NCBI GenBank assembly: GCA_023402355.1
Contig: JAEXCG010000101.1
Span: 1 to 22,601, forward strand
Source of the DNA: Bacillota bacterium
Lineage (GTDB): Bacteria; Bacillota; Clostridia; Christensenellales; Aristaeellaceae
Reading direction: 5' to 3'
Length of the DNA: 22,601 bases
This document shows positions 15,903-22,601 of the stretch, in pieces (position 1 is the stretch's first letter; each line of letters starts with the position of its first letter). A program made the position numbers and the translations under genes. The notes under the pieces are model-generated. The model worked only from the letters and a program-made list of their open reading frames with translations. It had not been told where the DNA came from and did no database searches.

Positions 15903-17080
15903 TGGAGCTTGAACGCATTGTCAATCAGCGCGTGCGGGCCGTGCCGCCCAGCGGCATCCGCAAGTTCTTCGACATCGTTTCGGAGATGCCGGAGGCCATC
16001 TCCCTGGGCGTGGGCGAGCCGGACTTCATCACGCCCTGGCACATCCGCGACGCGGCGATCACGTCGATCGAGGACGGCCTAACGCAGTACACCTCCAACT
16101 GGGGACGCATTCAGCTTCGCCGCCTGATCGCGGAGTACCTGCGGCGCCGCTGCCGCGTGACGTACGACCCGGCGGATGAAATTCTCGTCACCATCGGCGC
16201 TAGCGAGGGCATCGACCTGTGCCTGCGCGCGCTGTGCTCGCCCGGGGACGAGGTGCTCATCCCCGAGCCCTCCTACGTCTCCTACGCGCCGGGCGTCACC
16301 TTCGCGGGCGCGGAGCCGCGCTCGATCGTGACCCGCTTTGAAGAGGAGTTTCGCCTCTCCGCGCAGGCCCTGCGCGCGGCCATCACCCCGCGCACCAAGG
16401 CGCTGATCCTGCCTTACCCCAACAACCCGACCGGCTCCATCATGCGCCGGGCGGATCTGGAGGCCATCGCGGACGTGCTGCGGGGAACGGACATCGTCGT
16501 CATCGCGGACGAGATCTATTCCGAGCTCACCTACGGCGGGCAGGAGCACGTGAGCTTTCCCTCCATCCCCGGCATGTGGGAGCGCACGGTGCTGCTCAAC
16601 GGCTTTTCAAAGGCATTCGCCATGACCGGCTGGCGCGTGGGCTACGCCTGCGGGCCGAAGGAGCTGCTGTCGATCATGTGCAAGATTCACCAGTACACGA
16701 TCATGTGCGCCGCCACCCAGGGGCAGATCGCGGCGGAGGAAGCGCTTTCGCGCGGGCTGCAAAACGACTTTGAGGACGTCAGGACCATGGTGCGCAGCTA
16801 CGACCGCCGCCGCCGCCTGATGGTGGACGCGTTTAAAAAGATGGGCCTTCCCTGCTTTGAACCGCTGGGCGCGTTCTACGTCTTCCCCTCCATCGAGCGC
16901 ACGGGCCTTAGCAGCGAGGCGTTCTGCCAGGGGCTGCTCAGGGCGGAAAAGGTCGCCTGTGTGCCGGGCACGGCCTTCGGCCAATGCGGCGAGGGGCACA
17001 TCCGCTGCTCCTACGCCACGGGGCTGGACAAGCTGGCCGAGGCGCTGAAGAGGATCGAGCGCTACGTGCGCTCCCTGTAA
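15902..17080 (+). CDS. PLP-dependent class I/II aminotransferase (aspartate aminotransferase fold)
   Basis: A 392-residue fold-type-I PLP enzyme. Residues seen: GVGEPDF (36-42), cofactor-contacting Asn175 in NNPTG, Asp203 and Tyr206 in ADEIYSEL, Schiff-base Lys237 in GFSKAFAMTGWRVGY, and substrate-carboxylate Arg368 in HIRCSYA. It resembles the AspC/AlaT/PatA branch; whether it handles aspartate, alanine, aromatic or diaminopimelate-type donors cannot be decided. A GTG at 15899 is also in frame, but ATG 15902 keeps a better distance from GGTGAG (about 15889-15894). The overlap with the Lrp-type regulator and the strong terminator directly after make this the last gene of the fhs-side unit. 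Confidence 0.92.
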   Translation: MELERIVNQRVRAVPPSGIRKFFDIVSEMPEAISLGVGEPDFITPWHIRDAAITSIEDGLTQYTSNWGRIQLRRLIAEYLRRRCRVTYDPADEILVTIGASEGIDLCLRALCSPGDEVLIPEPSYVSYAPGVTFAGAEPRSIVTRFEEEFRLSAQALRAAITPRTKALILPYPNNPTGSIMRRADLEAIADVLRGTDIVVIADEIYSELTYGGQEHVSFPSIPGMWERTVLLNGFSKAFAMTGWRVGYACGPKELLSIMCKIHQYTIMCAATQGQIAAEEALSRGLQNDFEDVRTMVRSYDRRRRLMVDAFKKMGLPCFEPLGAFYVFPSIERTGLSSEAFCQGLLRAEKVACVPGTAFGQCGEGHIRCSYATGLDKLAEALKRIERYVRSL

Positions 17081-17082
17081 AG

Positions 17083-17133
17083 AACGGGCGGGGCCGTAAA
17101 GCGAAATTTTGCTTTACGGCCCCGCCCGTTTTT
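17083..17133 (+). terminator. Strong intrinsic terminator after the aminotransferase gene
   Basis: A perfect 20-bp stem (17083-17102 with 17111-17130) around an eight-base loop runs into TTTTTAT. It is 3 bp from the stop codon. It also faces the convergent minus-strand gene, but there the T-run is short. Confidence 0.96.
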
Positions 17134-17154
17134 ATCGCGCTAATCGCCCGGCGC

Positions 17155-18324
17155 CTACTCGCCGATGCGTGTGCAGCCTTCCGGCACAAAGCCGCGCGCC
17201 TTCAGGGCGGGTACCTCGATGTACTCCATGCCCCAAGCGGGCACATAGCGGAGGTGACGCCCCTCCATGCCGGGCTCCAGCTCGCACAGGGACGACTTTG
17301 AATAACGGGGATCGTCCGTGAGGCTGCAAAAATCGATGATGTAGCAGTACGCCCCGTCCGTATCCCGCACGGGCATGTCCGGGTAACAGGAAAAGTAGCT
17401 GTCGTCGATGCCGGACCCGCCCCAGTCGAGGGCGGGAAGGCTTTCGCCCGCGCGCAGCGCCGCCGCGTCGATGTAGCCAAAGCGCTCGTGCCCGGGCGCC
17501 ACCTCGTAGGAGATCAGCAGCATGCCTCGATCGAGACCGTAGACCTGCACCGCGCCGTTTGTGCTGACCTGCGCGCGGCCCTGCGCGCCGCGCACGTACC
17601 GCTTGCCGGGGCCGCTGTAGACGGGGTATCGCCCGCCCGCGCGCAGGCGGACGAACTGCGGCTGCTCGAAGACGGAGGGTTCCAGCGTGGGCTGTGGCCC
17701 GAGCGCCGCGACATTTTCGCAGTAGGGCAAAAGCCGCTCCGTGTCAAAAAGGCCCGCGTCCTGCATATCCCAGAGTCTGAAATTCCGCAGTCCGCGGCTC
17801 CAAAATCGGCCGGGCAGGCAAAAGGCGCCCTCCGCGCTTTGCCAGAGCGTCTCTTCGCCTGAGAACGTCACCCAAACCTCGCTCGAACCGGCTCTTTGCC
17901 AGGCTTTCGTGAGGACGAATTCCTCCCCTTCGAGGGAGAAGACGTAGCCCTGCTCGCTCGGCGATTCTCCGCTCAGAATGCCGTCGTAGCGCAATGTGAA
18001 CGCGCGGCCGTCCTTTGAAAAGGAGAGCTCCGGCAGCGCGCCGAATCCGCTGTTTTCGTCGCAGAGCGCGCCCGCGCGCCGAAGGAGTACCTGCCAGGGA
18101 TCGCCCGCATCCCCTACGCTGCACAGAAACAGCGCGCGCAGCCCGTCCTTACGCTCCAGCACGGCCGCGCCGTAGCCGCCGCCCGTCGCCTCGGCAAGCA
18201 CGCGCGTCCAGGCTCCGCCTTTTCCTAAATAGGAAGAGAGCCCCTGCGCGGCGTCCGCGCGGGCTGCTGCCGCCGACAGCAGCAGGCAAAGGGACAGCGC
18301 GAGCGCGCCTGTCATCCTCCGCAT
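17155..18324 (-). CDS. Secreted protein with bacterial SH3-like segment, unknown function
   Basis: A 389-residue exported protein I cannot name. Residues 1-24 are a Sec signal peptide (MRRMTGALALSLCLLL, cleavage near ARADA). The middle (about 30-200) is rich in beta-strand-like and Trp/Phe motifs without a recognised family. Residues about 222-292 look like a bacterial SH3 domain (FVRLRAGGRYPVYSGPGKRYVRG, then AQVYG-type and RFGYIDAAAL strands), which usually binds cell wall. The last 90 residues hold several Cys (313, 327, 333, 347, 384). GGGGGAG upstream supports ATG 18324; the frame is open to 18726, but that part shadows the next gene. It is divergent from capA, a 163-bp gap apart, and convergent with the aminotransferase. 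Confidence 0.75.
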   Translation of the reverse strand: MRRMTGALALSLCLLLSAAAARADAAQGLSSYLGKGGAWTRVLAEATGGGYGAAVLERKDGLRALFLCSVGDAGDPWQVLLRRAGALCDENSGFGALPELSFSKDGRAFTLRYDGILSGESPSEQGYVFSLEGEEFVLTKAWQRAGSSEVWVTFSGEETLWQSAEGAFCLPGRFWSRGLRNFRLWDMQDAGLFDTERLLPYCENVAALGPQPTLEPSVFEQPQFVRLRAGGRYPVYSGPGKRYVRGAQGRAQVSTNGAVQVYGLDRGMLLISYEVAPGHERFGYIDAAALRAGESLPALDWGGSGIDDSYFSCYPDMPVRDTDGAYCYIIDFCSLTDDPRYSKSSLCELEPGMEGRHLRYVPAWGMEYIEVPALKARGFVPEGCTRIGE

Positions 18325-18399
18325 TCCATCTCCCCCCTTTGCCCAATTAACGGGCGGGTTCGGCCAATTCTTTCCGCCGCTTACGAATCCGCTAAAGTA

Positions 18400-18428
18400 T
18401 TGTAATTTTTCCGTCTTTGTGTTATCGT
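18400..18428 (+). promoter_or_regulatory. Possible promoter of the capA-like operon
   Basis: TTGTAA (18400-18405) and TATCGT (18423-18428) are 17 bp apart in an AT-richer part of the divergent gap. Both boxes are imperfect. No operator-like repeat was noticed, and no convincing minus-strand promoter for the divergent gene was found. Confidence 0.45.
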
Positions 18429-18487
18429 GGAAGGGTATTCCGGAAGGTTTATGACAAATTTCCCGCAAGAGATAAGGAGCCAATGCC

Positions 18488-19585
18488 GTGAAACGATTCT
18501 TCTCATTGCTGCTCGTCTGCTGCCTGCTGCTGCCATCCCTCGCGCTGGGCGAGGGGGATTCCTCCTTCTTCGGCCTGCAATATGAGTCGCTGGAGGAGGG
18601 CGAATCGCCCCAGCTTGACGAGGCATCCGCGGACGGCGCCGAACCGGAGCAAGAGGAGGCGGGGGACGAGTTCTTCCCGCGCGCGTTTACCGTCACCGTC
18701 GGCGGGGATACGACCCTGGGCTCCACCGACGCCCTGCGAAAGCGCGACGACAGCTTTGAAAAGGTCGTGGAGTCCGAGGGCTATGCGTGGCCCTTCTCCG
18801 GCCTCGCGGAGCTGTTCATGGAGGACGACATGACGCTCGTCAACTTCGAGGGCACGCTCACCGAAAGCGAGAGCAAGAAGGAAAAGAAGTTCAACTTCAA
18901 GGCCCCGGCGGCGTACACGGAAATCCTCACCTCCGGCAGCGTGGAGGCCGTGAACGTCGCCAACAACCACATCGTCGATTACGGCGACACGGGCAAGGCC
19001 GACACGCTGCAAAACCTGCAGGACGCGGGGCTGGTCGTATCCGGCGGGGGCGTGCTGGGCATATTTGAGAAGGACGGCGTCAAGGTCGGCATGACCGGCT
19101 ACTGCTTCCCCTACAGCAACGGCAAGAAGGACATTTCCCGGGACGTGAAGACGCTGCGCGAGATGGGCTGCCAGATCGTCATCGCCTCCTTCCACTGGGG
19201 CAGCGAGTATTCCTACGACTTCACCGCCGAGCAGCGCTCCATCGGGCGCGCGGCCATCAACGCGGGGGCGGACGTGGTCGTCGGCCACCACCCGCACGTG
19301 GTGCAGGGCATCGAGAAGTACAAGGGCCGCTACATCCTCTACTCGCTGGGCAATCTGGTCTTCGGCGGCAACGTCGACCCGGACGACCGCGACGCCTACG
19401 TCGCGCGCCTGCACTTCACCGTCACCGAGGACGGCAGCGAACCCCCGGAGCTGGAGATCGTCCCCATCCGCCTGACCGAAAAGGCAAAGGGAACGGATTA
19501 CAGGCCCGTCCTCGCGGAGGGCGAAGAAGCCGAGCGCATCGAGAAGAAGATTCTGAAGCGCTCGTATAAAATGGAGGAAGAGTAA
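18488..19585 (+). CDS. CapA/PgsA-like exported protein with metallophosphatase fold
   Basis: A 365-residue exported protein of the PGA_cap (CapA) family. The N-terminus is a signal peptide or membrane anchor (MKRFFSLLLVCCLLLPSLALG, 1-21), then an acidic low-complexity linker (about 35-62, rich in Glu/Asp). The CapA domain spans about 66-350 with the metallophosphoesterase-like residues: Asp74 in VGGDTTLG, Asn119/Glu121 in NFEGTLT, Asn160/His161 in VANNHIVDYG, His236 in FHWGSEY and His267/His268/His270 in GHHPHVVQG. CapA proteins take part in poly-gamma-glutamate capsule export in bacilli, but no capB, capC or pgs gene is here, so another envelope role is likely. The start is GTG 18488 with AAGGAG at 18474-18479. 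The next gene begins 1 nt after the stop. Confidence 0.88.
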   Translation: MKRFFSLLLVCCLLLPSLALGEGDSSFFGLQYESLEEGESPQLDEASADGAEPEQEEAGDEFFPRAFTVTVGGDTTLGSTDALRKRDDSFEKVVESEGYAWPFSGLAELFMEDDMTLVNFEGTLTESESKKEKKFNFKAPAAYTEILTSGSVEAVNVANNHIVDYGDTGKADTLQNLQDAGLVVSGGGVLGIFEKDGVKVGMTGYCFPYSNGKKDISRDVKTLREMGCQIVIASFHWGSEYSYDFTAEQRSIGRAAINAGADVVVGHHPHVVQGIEKYKGRYILYSLGNLVFGGNVDPDDRDAYVARLHFTVTEDGSEPPELEIVPIRLTEKAKGTDYRPVLAEGEEAERIEKKILKRSYKMEEE

Positions 19586-19586
19586 G

Positions 19587-20570
19587 ATGGCAACGGCGCA
19601 TTACGCACTCTTCGTCGATCTGGAAAACTGCGGCGCAAAGATCGGCACGCTCAACGACGTCATCGAGAAGGTCAAGATTCGCGGCGACATCCTCATCGGC
19701 AAGGTCTACGGGTACACGGACAAGTACTCCGACCTCAAGGAGGTGCTGCTCTCCAACACGTTCAACGTCGTGCCCTCCATCCGCTACGGGCGCAACCAGA
19801 AGAACAACCTGGACATTCAGCTCGTGCTGGACGCGCTGGACGTGGCCTTCACCAACAGCCTGATCGATTCCTTCTGCATCGTCTCCGGCGACAGCGATTA
19901 CGTGCCGCTGGTGGGCAAGCTCAAGTCCATGGGCAAGTTCGTGCTGGGCATCTCGCGTTCGGAGGCCGCCTCGAGCGTCTTCATCAACGCCTGCAACGAG
20001 TTTCAGTTCCTGGAATCCGTGAGCCAGGGCAAGTCCTCCGGCCGCAACCAGAAGGACGAGCCGCTGACGCTCGAGCAGCTCAACGAGCTGATCTGCACCA
20101 TCTTGGAGGAGCAGGCGGACGAAAACGAGATTCTCGCCTCCGAGCTCAAGAACATCCTTTTGCGCCTGCGCCCGGACTTCAACGAAAAGTCCTTCGGCTT
20201 CTCCACGTTCGGCAAGCTGCTCACCGGCCTGGCCCAGCGCTTCGACGCCTTTACGGTGGTGGCGGATCACTTCAACCTCATCATCCAGCTCGGCCACGAG
20301 CAGGAACCGGCGAAGCAGACCCCGCCGCAGTTGACGCGCGACAACTACGCCGAGATCTTCAGAAGCCACTTAAAGACGTTTAAGGACAACGGGTTTGAGC
20401 GCATCAACCCCTCGATTCTCAAGGCGTCGGTGCAAAACGACTACCCCGACTTCACCGAGCGCTCCGTCGGGTTCAAGCGCTTTTCCGACCTGCTGCGCGC
20501 GCTGGACAAGAGCGGCGTGCTCAAGGTGGAGCTGGACGAGCAGAAGACCATGCTTGTGAAAATTTTATAA
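19587..20570 (+). CDS. NYN-domain putative RNase with two OST-HTH/LOTUS domains
   Basis: A 327-residue cytoplasmic protein. Residues about 5-145 are a NYN (PIN-like) nuclease domain with the expected acidic residues: Asp11 in FVDLEN, Asp76 in NNLDIQ, and Asp102/Asp104 in SGDSDYVPL. Residues about 163-235 and 252-327 are two OST-HTH/LOTUS modules; each has the diagnostic glycine-aromatic turn before a leucine-rich helix (GFSTFGKLLTGL at 204-215 and GFKRFSDLLRAL at 295-306). NYN proteins are metal-dependent RNases and LOTUS domains bind RNA or partner proteins; the bacterial target is unknown. ATG 19587 has GGAGG at 19573-19577 inside the end of capA, and the genes are 1 nt apart, so they are cotranscribed. 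A terminator follows at 20577. Confidence 0.9.
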   Translation: MATAHYALFVDLENCGAKIGTLNDVIEKVKIRGDILIGKVYGYTDKYSDLKEVLLSNTFNVVPSIRYGRNQKNNLDIQLVLDALDVAFTNSLIDSFCIVSGDSDYVPLVGKLKSMGKFVLGISRSEAASSVFINACNEFQFLESVSQGKSSGRNQKDEPLTLEQLNELICTILEEQADENEILASELKNILLRLRPDFNEKSFGFSTFGKLLTGLAQRFDAFTVVADHFNLIIQLGHEQEPAKQTPPQLTRDNYAEIFRSHLKTFKDNGFERINPSILKASVQNDYPDFTERSVGFKRFSDLLRALDKSGVLKVELDEQKTMLVKIL

Positions 20571-20576
20571 ATTAGG

Positions 20577-20612
20577 GGAGCGGTGTCTGCGGGCGCCGCT
20601 CCTGTTCCTTTT
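20577..20612 (+). terminator. Terminator of the capA-like / NYN-LOTUS operon
   Basis: GGAGCGG (20577-20583) pairs with CCGCTCC (20596-20602), and a G-C plus a G-T pair can extend the stem inward. TGTTCCTTTTG follows. It starts 7 nt after the stop codon. Confidence 0.82.
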
Positions 20613-20800
20613 GTCCAAAGCGTTCTGCATAAAACGGCGATATTGCAAAAGCGGAGCGCACGCCAAACCGTCAGAGCCGCCGGACGTTTGGCATATTGTG
20701 CCGACGCGTCGCGGGATAAGCTGTGGGTCATGCCGATGATCGTTAAATGTTTGACAATACTGCCTGAAAACCTCCGGAAGAACTCTGTACACTTCGCTCC
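20613..20800. other. Noncoding stretch with an isolated hairpin
   Basis: No credible gene is seen here; the only longer open frame runs backward through the terminator and into the NYN gene. A hairpin GCCAAAC / GTTTGGC (20662-20668 with 20686-20692), extended by GTC/GAC with one bulged C, stands alone without a T-run. TTGACA occurs at 20752, but no -10 follows at the right distance. The stretch may hold an unrecognised RNA or be distal control DNA of adhE. Confidence 0.3.
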
Positions 20801-20801
20801 C

Positions 20802-20838
20802 TTGACGGGGTTAAAGGATAATGTTAAAATATTATCAA
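20802..20838 (+). promoter_or_regulatory. adhE promoter with overlapping Rex-like operator
   Basis: TTGACG (20802-20807) and TAAAAT (20825-20830) are 17 bp apart. ATGTTAA-AATA-TTATCAA (20821-20838) overlaps the -10 and matches the Rex consensus TTGTTAA-N4-TTAACAA at 12 of 14 arm positions. Rex releases DNA when NADH is high, so this would switch adhE on during reducing conditions. A second dyad, GATAAT/ATTATC (20817-20822 with 20831-20836), overlaps it. The leader to ATG 20913 is about 75 nt, with small hairpins (TCCCGG/CCGGGA at 20839-20860). Confidence 0.75.
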
Positions 20839-20912
20839 TCCCGGAGGAAGAACGCCGGGACGCACACCGAACCGCCCCGACGCATGCCGGGGGAGAAAAA
20901 GGAGCGTACGGT

Positions 20913-22601
20913 ATGAACGAAACGCAGATCGTCGACAGCGTAGAGACGTTTGAGGCGGCGCTTGCCCGCGTGCGCGAGGCGCAGCGGCGCTACGCGACCT
21001 ACACGCAGGAGCAGGTGGACCGCATCTTCAAGGCGGCGGCCGTGGCCGCGAACAAGGCGCGCATCCCCCTGGCCAAGATGGCGGTCGCGGAGACCGGCAT
21101 GGGGGTGGTGGAGGACAAGGTCATCAAGAACCACTTCGCCGCCGAATACATTTACAATGCTTACAAGGATATAAGGACCTGCGGCGTCGTCGAGGAGGAC
21201 GCCGCCTACGGCGTGAAGAAGATTGCGGAGCCCATCGGCGTCATCGCGGCGGTCATCCCCACGACGAACCCGACCTCGACCGCGATCTTCAAGACGCTGC
21301 TCGCGCTCAAGACGCGCAACGGTATCGTCATCAGCCCGCACCCCCGCGCCAAGGGCTGCACCATCGCGGCGGCGAAGACCGTGCTGGAGGCGGCGGTGGC
21401 CGCGGGCGCGCCCGAGGACATCATCAGCTGGATCGACGTGCCCTCGCTGGAGCTTACGAACATGGCGATGAAGGAAGCGGACATCATCCTCGCCACCGGC
21501 GGTCCGGGCATGGTGCACGCGGCCTATTCCTCCGGCAAGCCGGCGCTGGGCGTCGGCGCGGGCAACACCCCCGCCATCATCGACGAGAGCGCGGACGTCC
21601 TGCTCGCGGTGAACTCCATCATCCACTCCAAGACGTTCGACAACGGCATGATCTGCGCGAGCGAGCAGAGCGTCATCGTGCTCGACCCCGTGTACGACGC
21701 GGTGAAGCGGGAGTTCAGCCGCCGCGGCTGCTACTTCCTGAATGCGGAGGAGACGGACTGCGTGCGCCGCACCATCCTCATCAACGGCTCGCTCAACGCG
21801 CGCATCGTCGGCCAGAGCGCGCACAGGATCGCGCAGCTCGCGGGCGTCACCGTTCCGGAAAACACCAAGATCCTCATCGGCGAGGTCGAGAGCGTGGACC
21901 TTTCCGAGGAGTTCGCGCACGAGAAGCTCTCGCCCGTGCTGGCGATGTATCGCGCGAAGGACTTCGAGGACGCCCTGGAAAAGGCGGAGCACCTCATCGC
22001 GGACGGCGGCTACGGCCATACCTCCTCGCTGTACGTGAACGCCGTCTCCGAAAAGGACAAGATCGAAAAGCACGCCGCGCGCATGAAGACCTGCCGCATC
22101 CTCGTCAACACCCCCGCCTCGCAGGGCGGCATCGGCGACCTGTACAACTTCAAGCTCGCGCCCTCGCTGACGCTGGGCTGCGGCTCGTGGGGCGGCAACT
22201 CCGTTTCGGAAAACGTCGGGGTAAAGCACCTGCTCAACATCAAGACCGTCGCGGAGAGGAGAGAGAACATGCTTTGGTTCCGCGCGCCGCAGAAGGTGTA
22301 CATCAAGAAGGGCTGCCTGCCGGTGGCGCTCTCGGAGCTAAAGGACGTCCTGGGCAAGCGCCGCGCCTTCGTGGTGACCGACTCCTTCCTCTTTAACAAC
22401 GGCTACACCAAACCCATCACCGACAAGCTGGACGAGATGGGCATCGTGCACACCACGTTCTACGACGTCGCGCCCGACCCCTCGCTGGGCTGCGCGATGG
22501 AGGGCGCAAGGCAGATGACCGCCTTCAAGCCGGACGTCATCATCGCCGTCGGCGGCGGCAGCGCCATGGACGCGGCCAAGATCATGTGGGTGCTCTACGA
22601 A
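20913..22601 (+). CDS. adhE: Bifunctional aldehyde-alcohol dehydrogenase AdhE (5' part, cut by window end)
   Basis: The first 563 codons of a protein normally about 860-900 residues long, open to the last base. Residues 1 to about 440 are the CoA-acylating acetaldehyde dehydrogenase, with catalytic Cys248 in NGMICASEQ and the cofactor-side motifs IPTTNPTST (115-123) and GVGAGNTPA (213-221). After a linker (about 440-460), the iron-dependent alcohol dehydrogenase begins, with GGGSAMDAAK at 547-556. The pair turns acetyl-CoA into acetaldehyde and then ethanol, using two NADH, and the family builds cytoplasmic spirosome filaments. AAAAAGGAG lies about 10 nt before ATG 20913. The Rex-like operator upstream fits a role in NADH disposal. 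The iron-ligand histidines lie beyond the window, so integrity of the second half is unknown. Confidence 0.95.
   Translation, partial: MNETQIVDSVETFEAALARVREAQRRYATYTQEQVDRIFKAAAVAANKARIPLAKMAVAETGMGVVEDKVIKNHFAAEYIYNAYKDIRTCGVVEEDAAYGVKKIAEPIGVIAAVIPTTNPTSTAIFKTLLALKTRNGIVISPHPRAKGCTIAAAKTVLEAAVAAGAPEDIISWIDVPSLELTNMAMKEADIILATGGPGMVHAAYSSGKPALGVGAGNTPAIIDESADVLLAVNSIIHSKTFDNGMICASEQSVIVLDPVYDAVKREFSRRGCYFLNAEETDCVRRTILINGSLNARIVGQSAHRIAQLAGVTVPENTKILIGEVESVDLSEEFAHEKLSPVLAMYRAKDFEDALEKAEHLIADGGYGHTSSLYVNAVSEKDKIEKHAARMKTCRILVNTPASQGGIGDLYNFKLAPSLTLGCGSWGGNSVSENVGVKHLLNIKTVAERRENMLWFRAPQKVYIKKGCLPVALSELKDVLGKRRAFVVTDSFLFNNGYTKPITDKLDEMGIVHTTFYDVAPDPSLGCAMEGARQMTAFKPDVIIAVGGGSAMDAAKIMWVLYE

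Noticed and set aside
20441..20731. Minus-strand 96-codon frame near the NYN gene end
   Set aside because: It runs through the terminator and the 3' end of the NYN-LOTUS gene and has no ribosome site or recognisable family.

Overview
The window is chromosomal DNA from a GC-rich bacterium, most likely an anaerobic Gram-positive of the class Clostridia (inference). The pointers are strong AGGAGG-type ribosome sites, an AdhE-type alcohol/aldehyde dehydrogenase behind a Rex-like operator, formate-tetrahydrofolate ligase, an oxygen-sensitive Fe-S cysteine desulfidase, a rubredoxin-fused glutamate-synthase-like protein, a mini-protein resembling the Spo0A effector domain, and many small regulators (MerR, XRE, NiaR, Lrp). 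I saw no rRNA, tRNA, IS element, CRISPR array, phage gene or attachment site. The long overlapping reading frames on the opposite strands are GC-driven shadows.

Layout. 1-5107: end of an oligopeptide ABC transporter operon in the order permease B (partial), permease C, ATPase D, ATPase F, binding protein A, closed by two hairpins. 5168-8174: a MerR-family regulator (minus) divergent from a secreted FAD/FMN reductase-like flavoprotein (plus). Between them lies a textbook MerR promoter (19-bp spacer filled by a 19-bp perfect dyad), followed by a structured leader of about 155 nt. 8290-8961: a small XRE regulator divergent from the Spo0A_C-like mini-protein, with two dyads between them. 8976-10391: a cysteine-desulfidase-like gene with a near-consensus promoter, convergent with the rubredoxin/GltB-like gene; the latter's promoter carries a perfect Fur-type palindrome.

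11957-13603: NiaR-type repressor (minus) divergent from a glycosylasparaginase-type Ntn hydrolase (plus). 13702-17133: fhs, then an Lrp-type regulator overlapping a class I/II aminotransferase, ended by a strong terminator. 17155-18324: secreted protein with an SH3-like segment (minus), divergent from a two-gene operon (18488-20570) encoding an exported CapA-type metallophosphatase-fold protein and a NYN-LOTUS-LOTUS putative RNase. 20571-20912 is a 342-base noncoding stretch with a terminator, a hairpin and the Rex-like adhE control region. 20913 to the end: 5' two thirds of adhE.

How the genes fit together: the window mixes peptide and amino-acid scavenging (Opp, cysteine desulfidase, asparaginase, aminotransferase), one-carbon metabolism (Fhs) and electron disposal (AdhE, flavoprotein). 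Most units are short, separately promoted and paired with a local regulator. The least explained parts are the MerR/flavoprotein locus with its leader, the XRE/mini-Spo0A pair, the Fur-boxed rubredoxin-GltB protein and the CapA/NYN-LOTUS operon.
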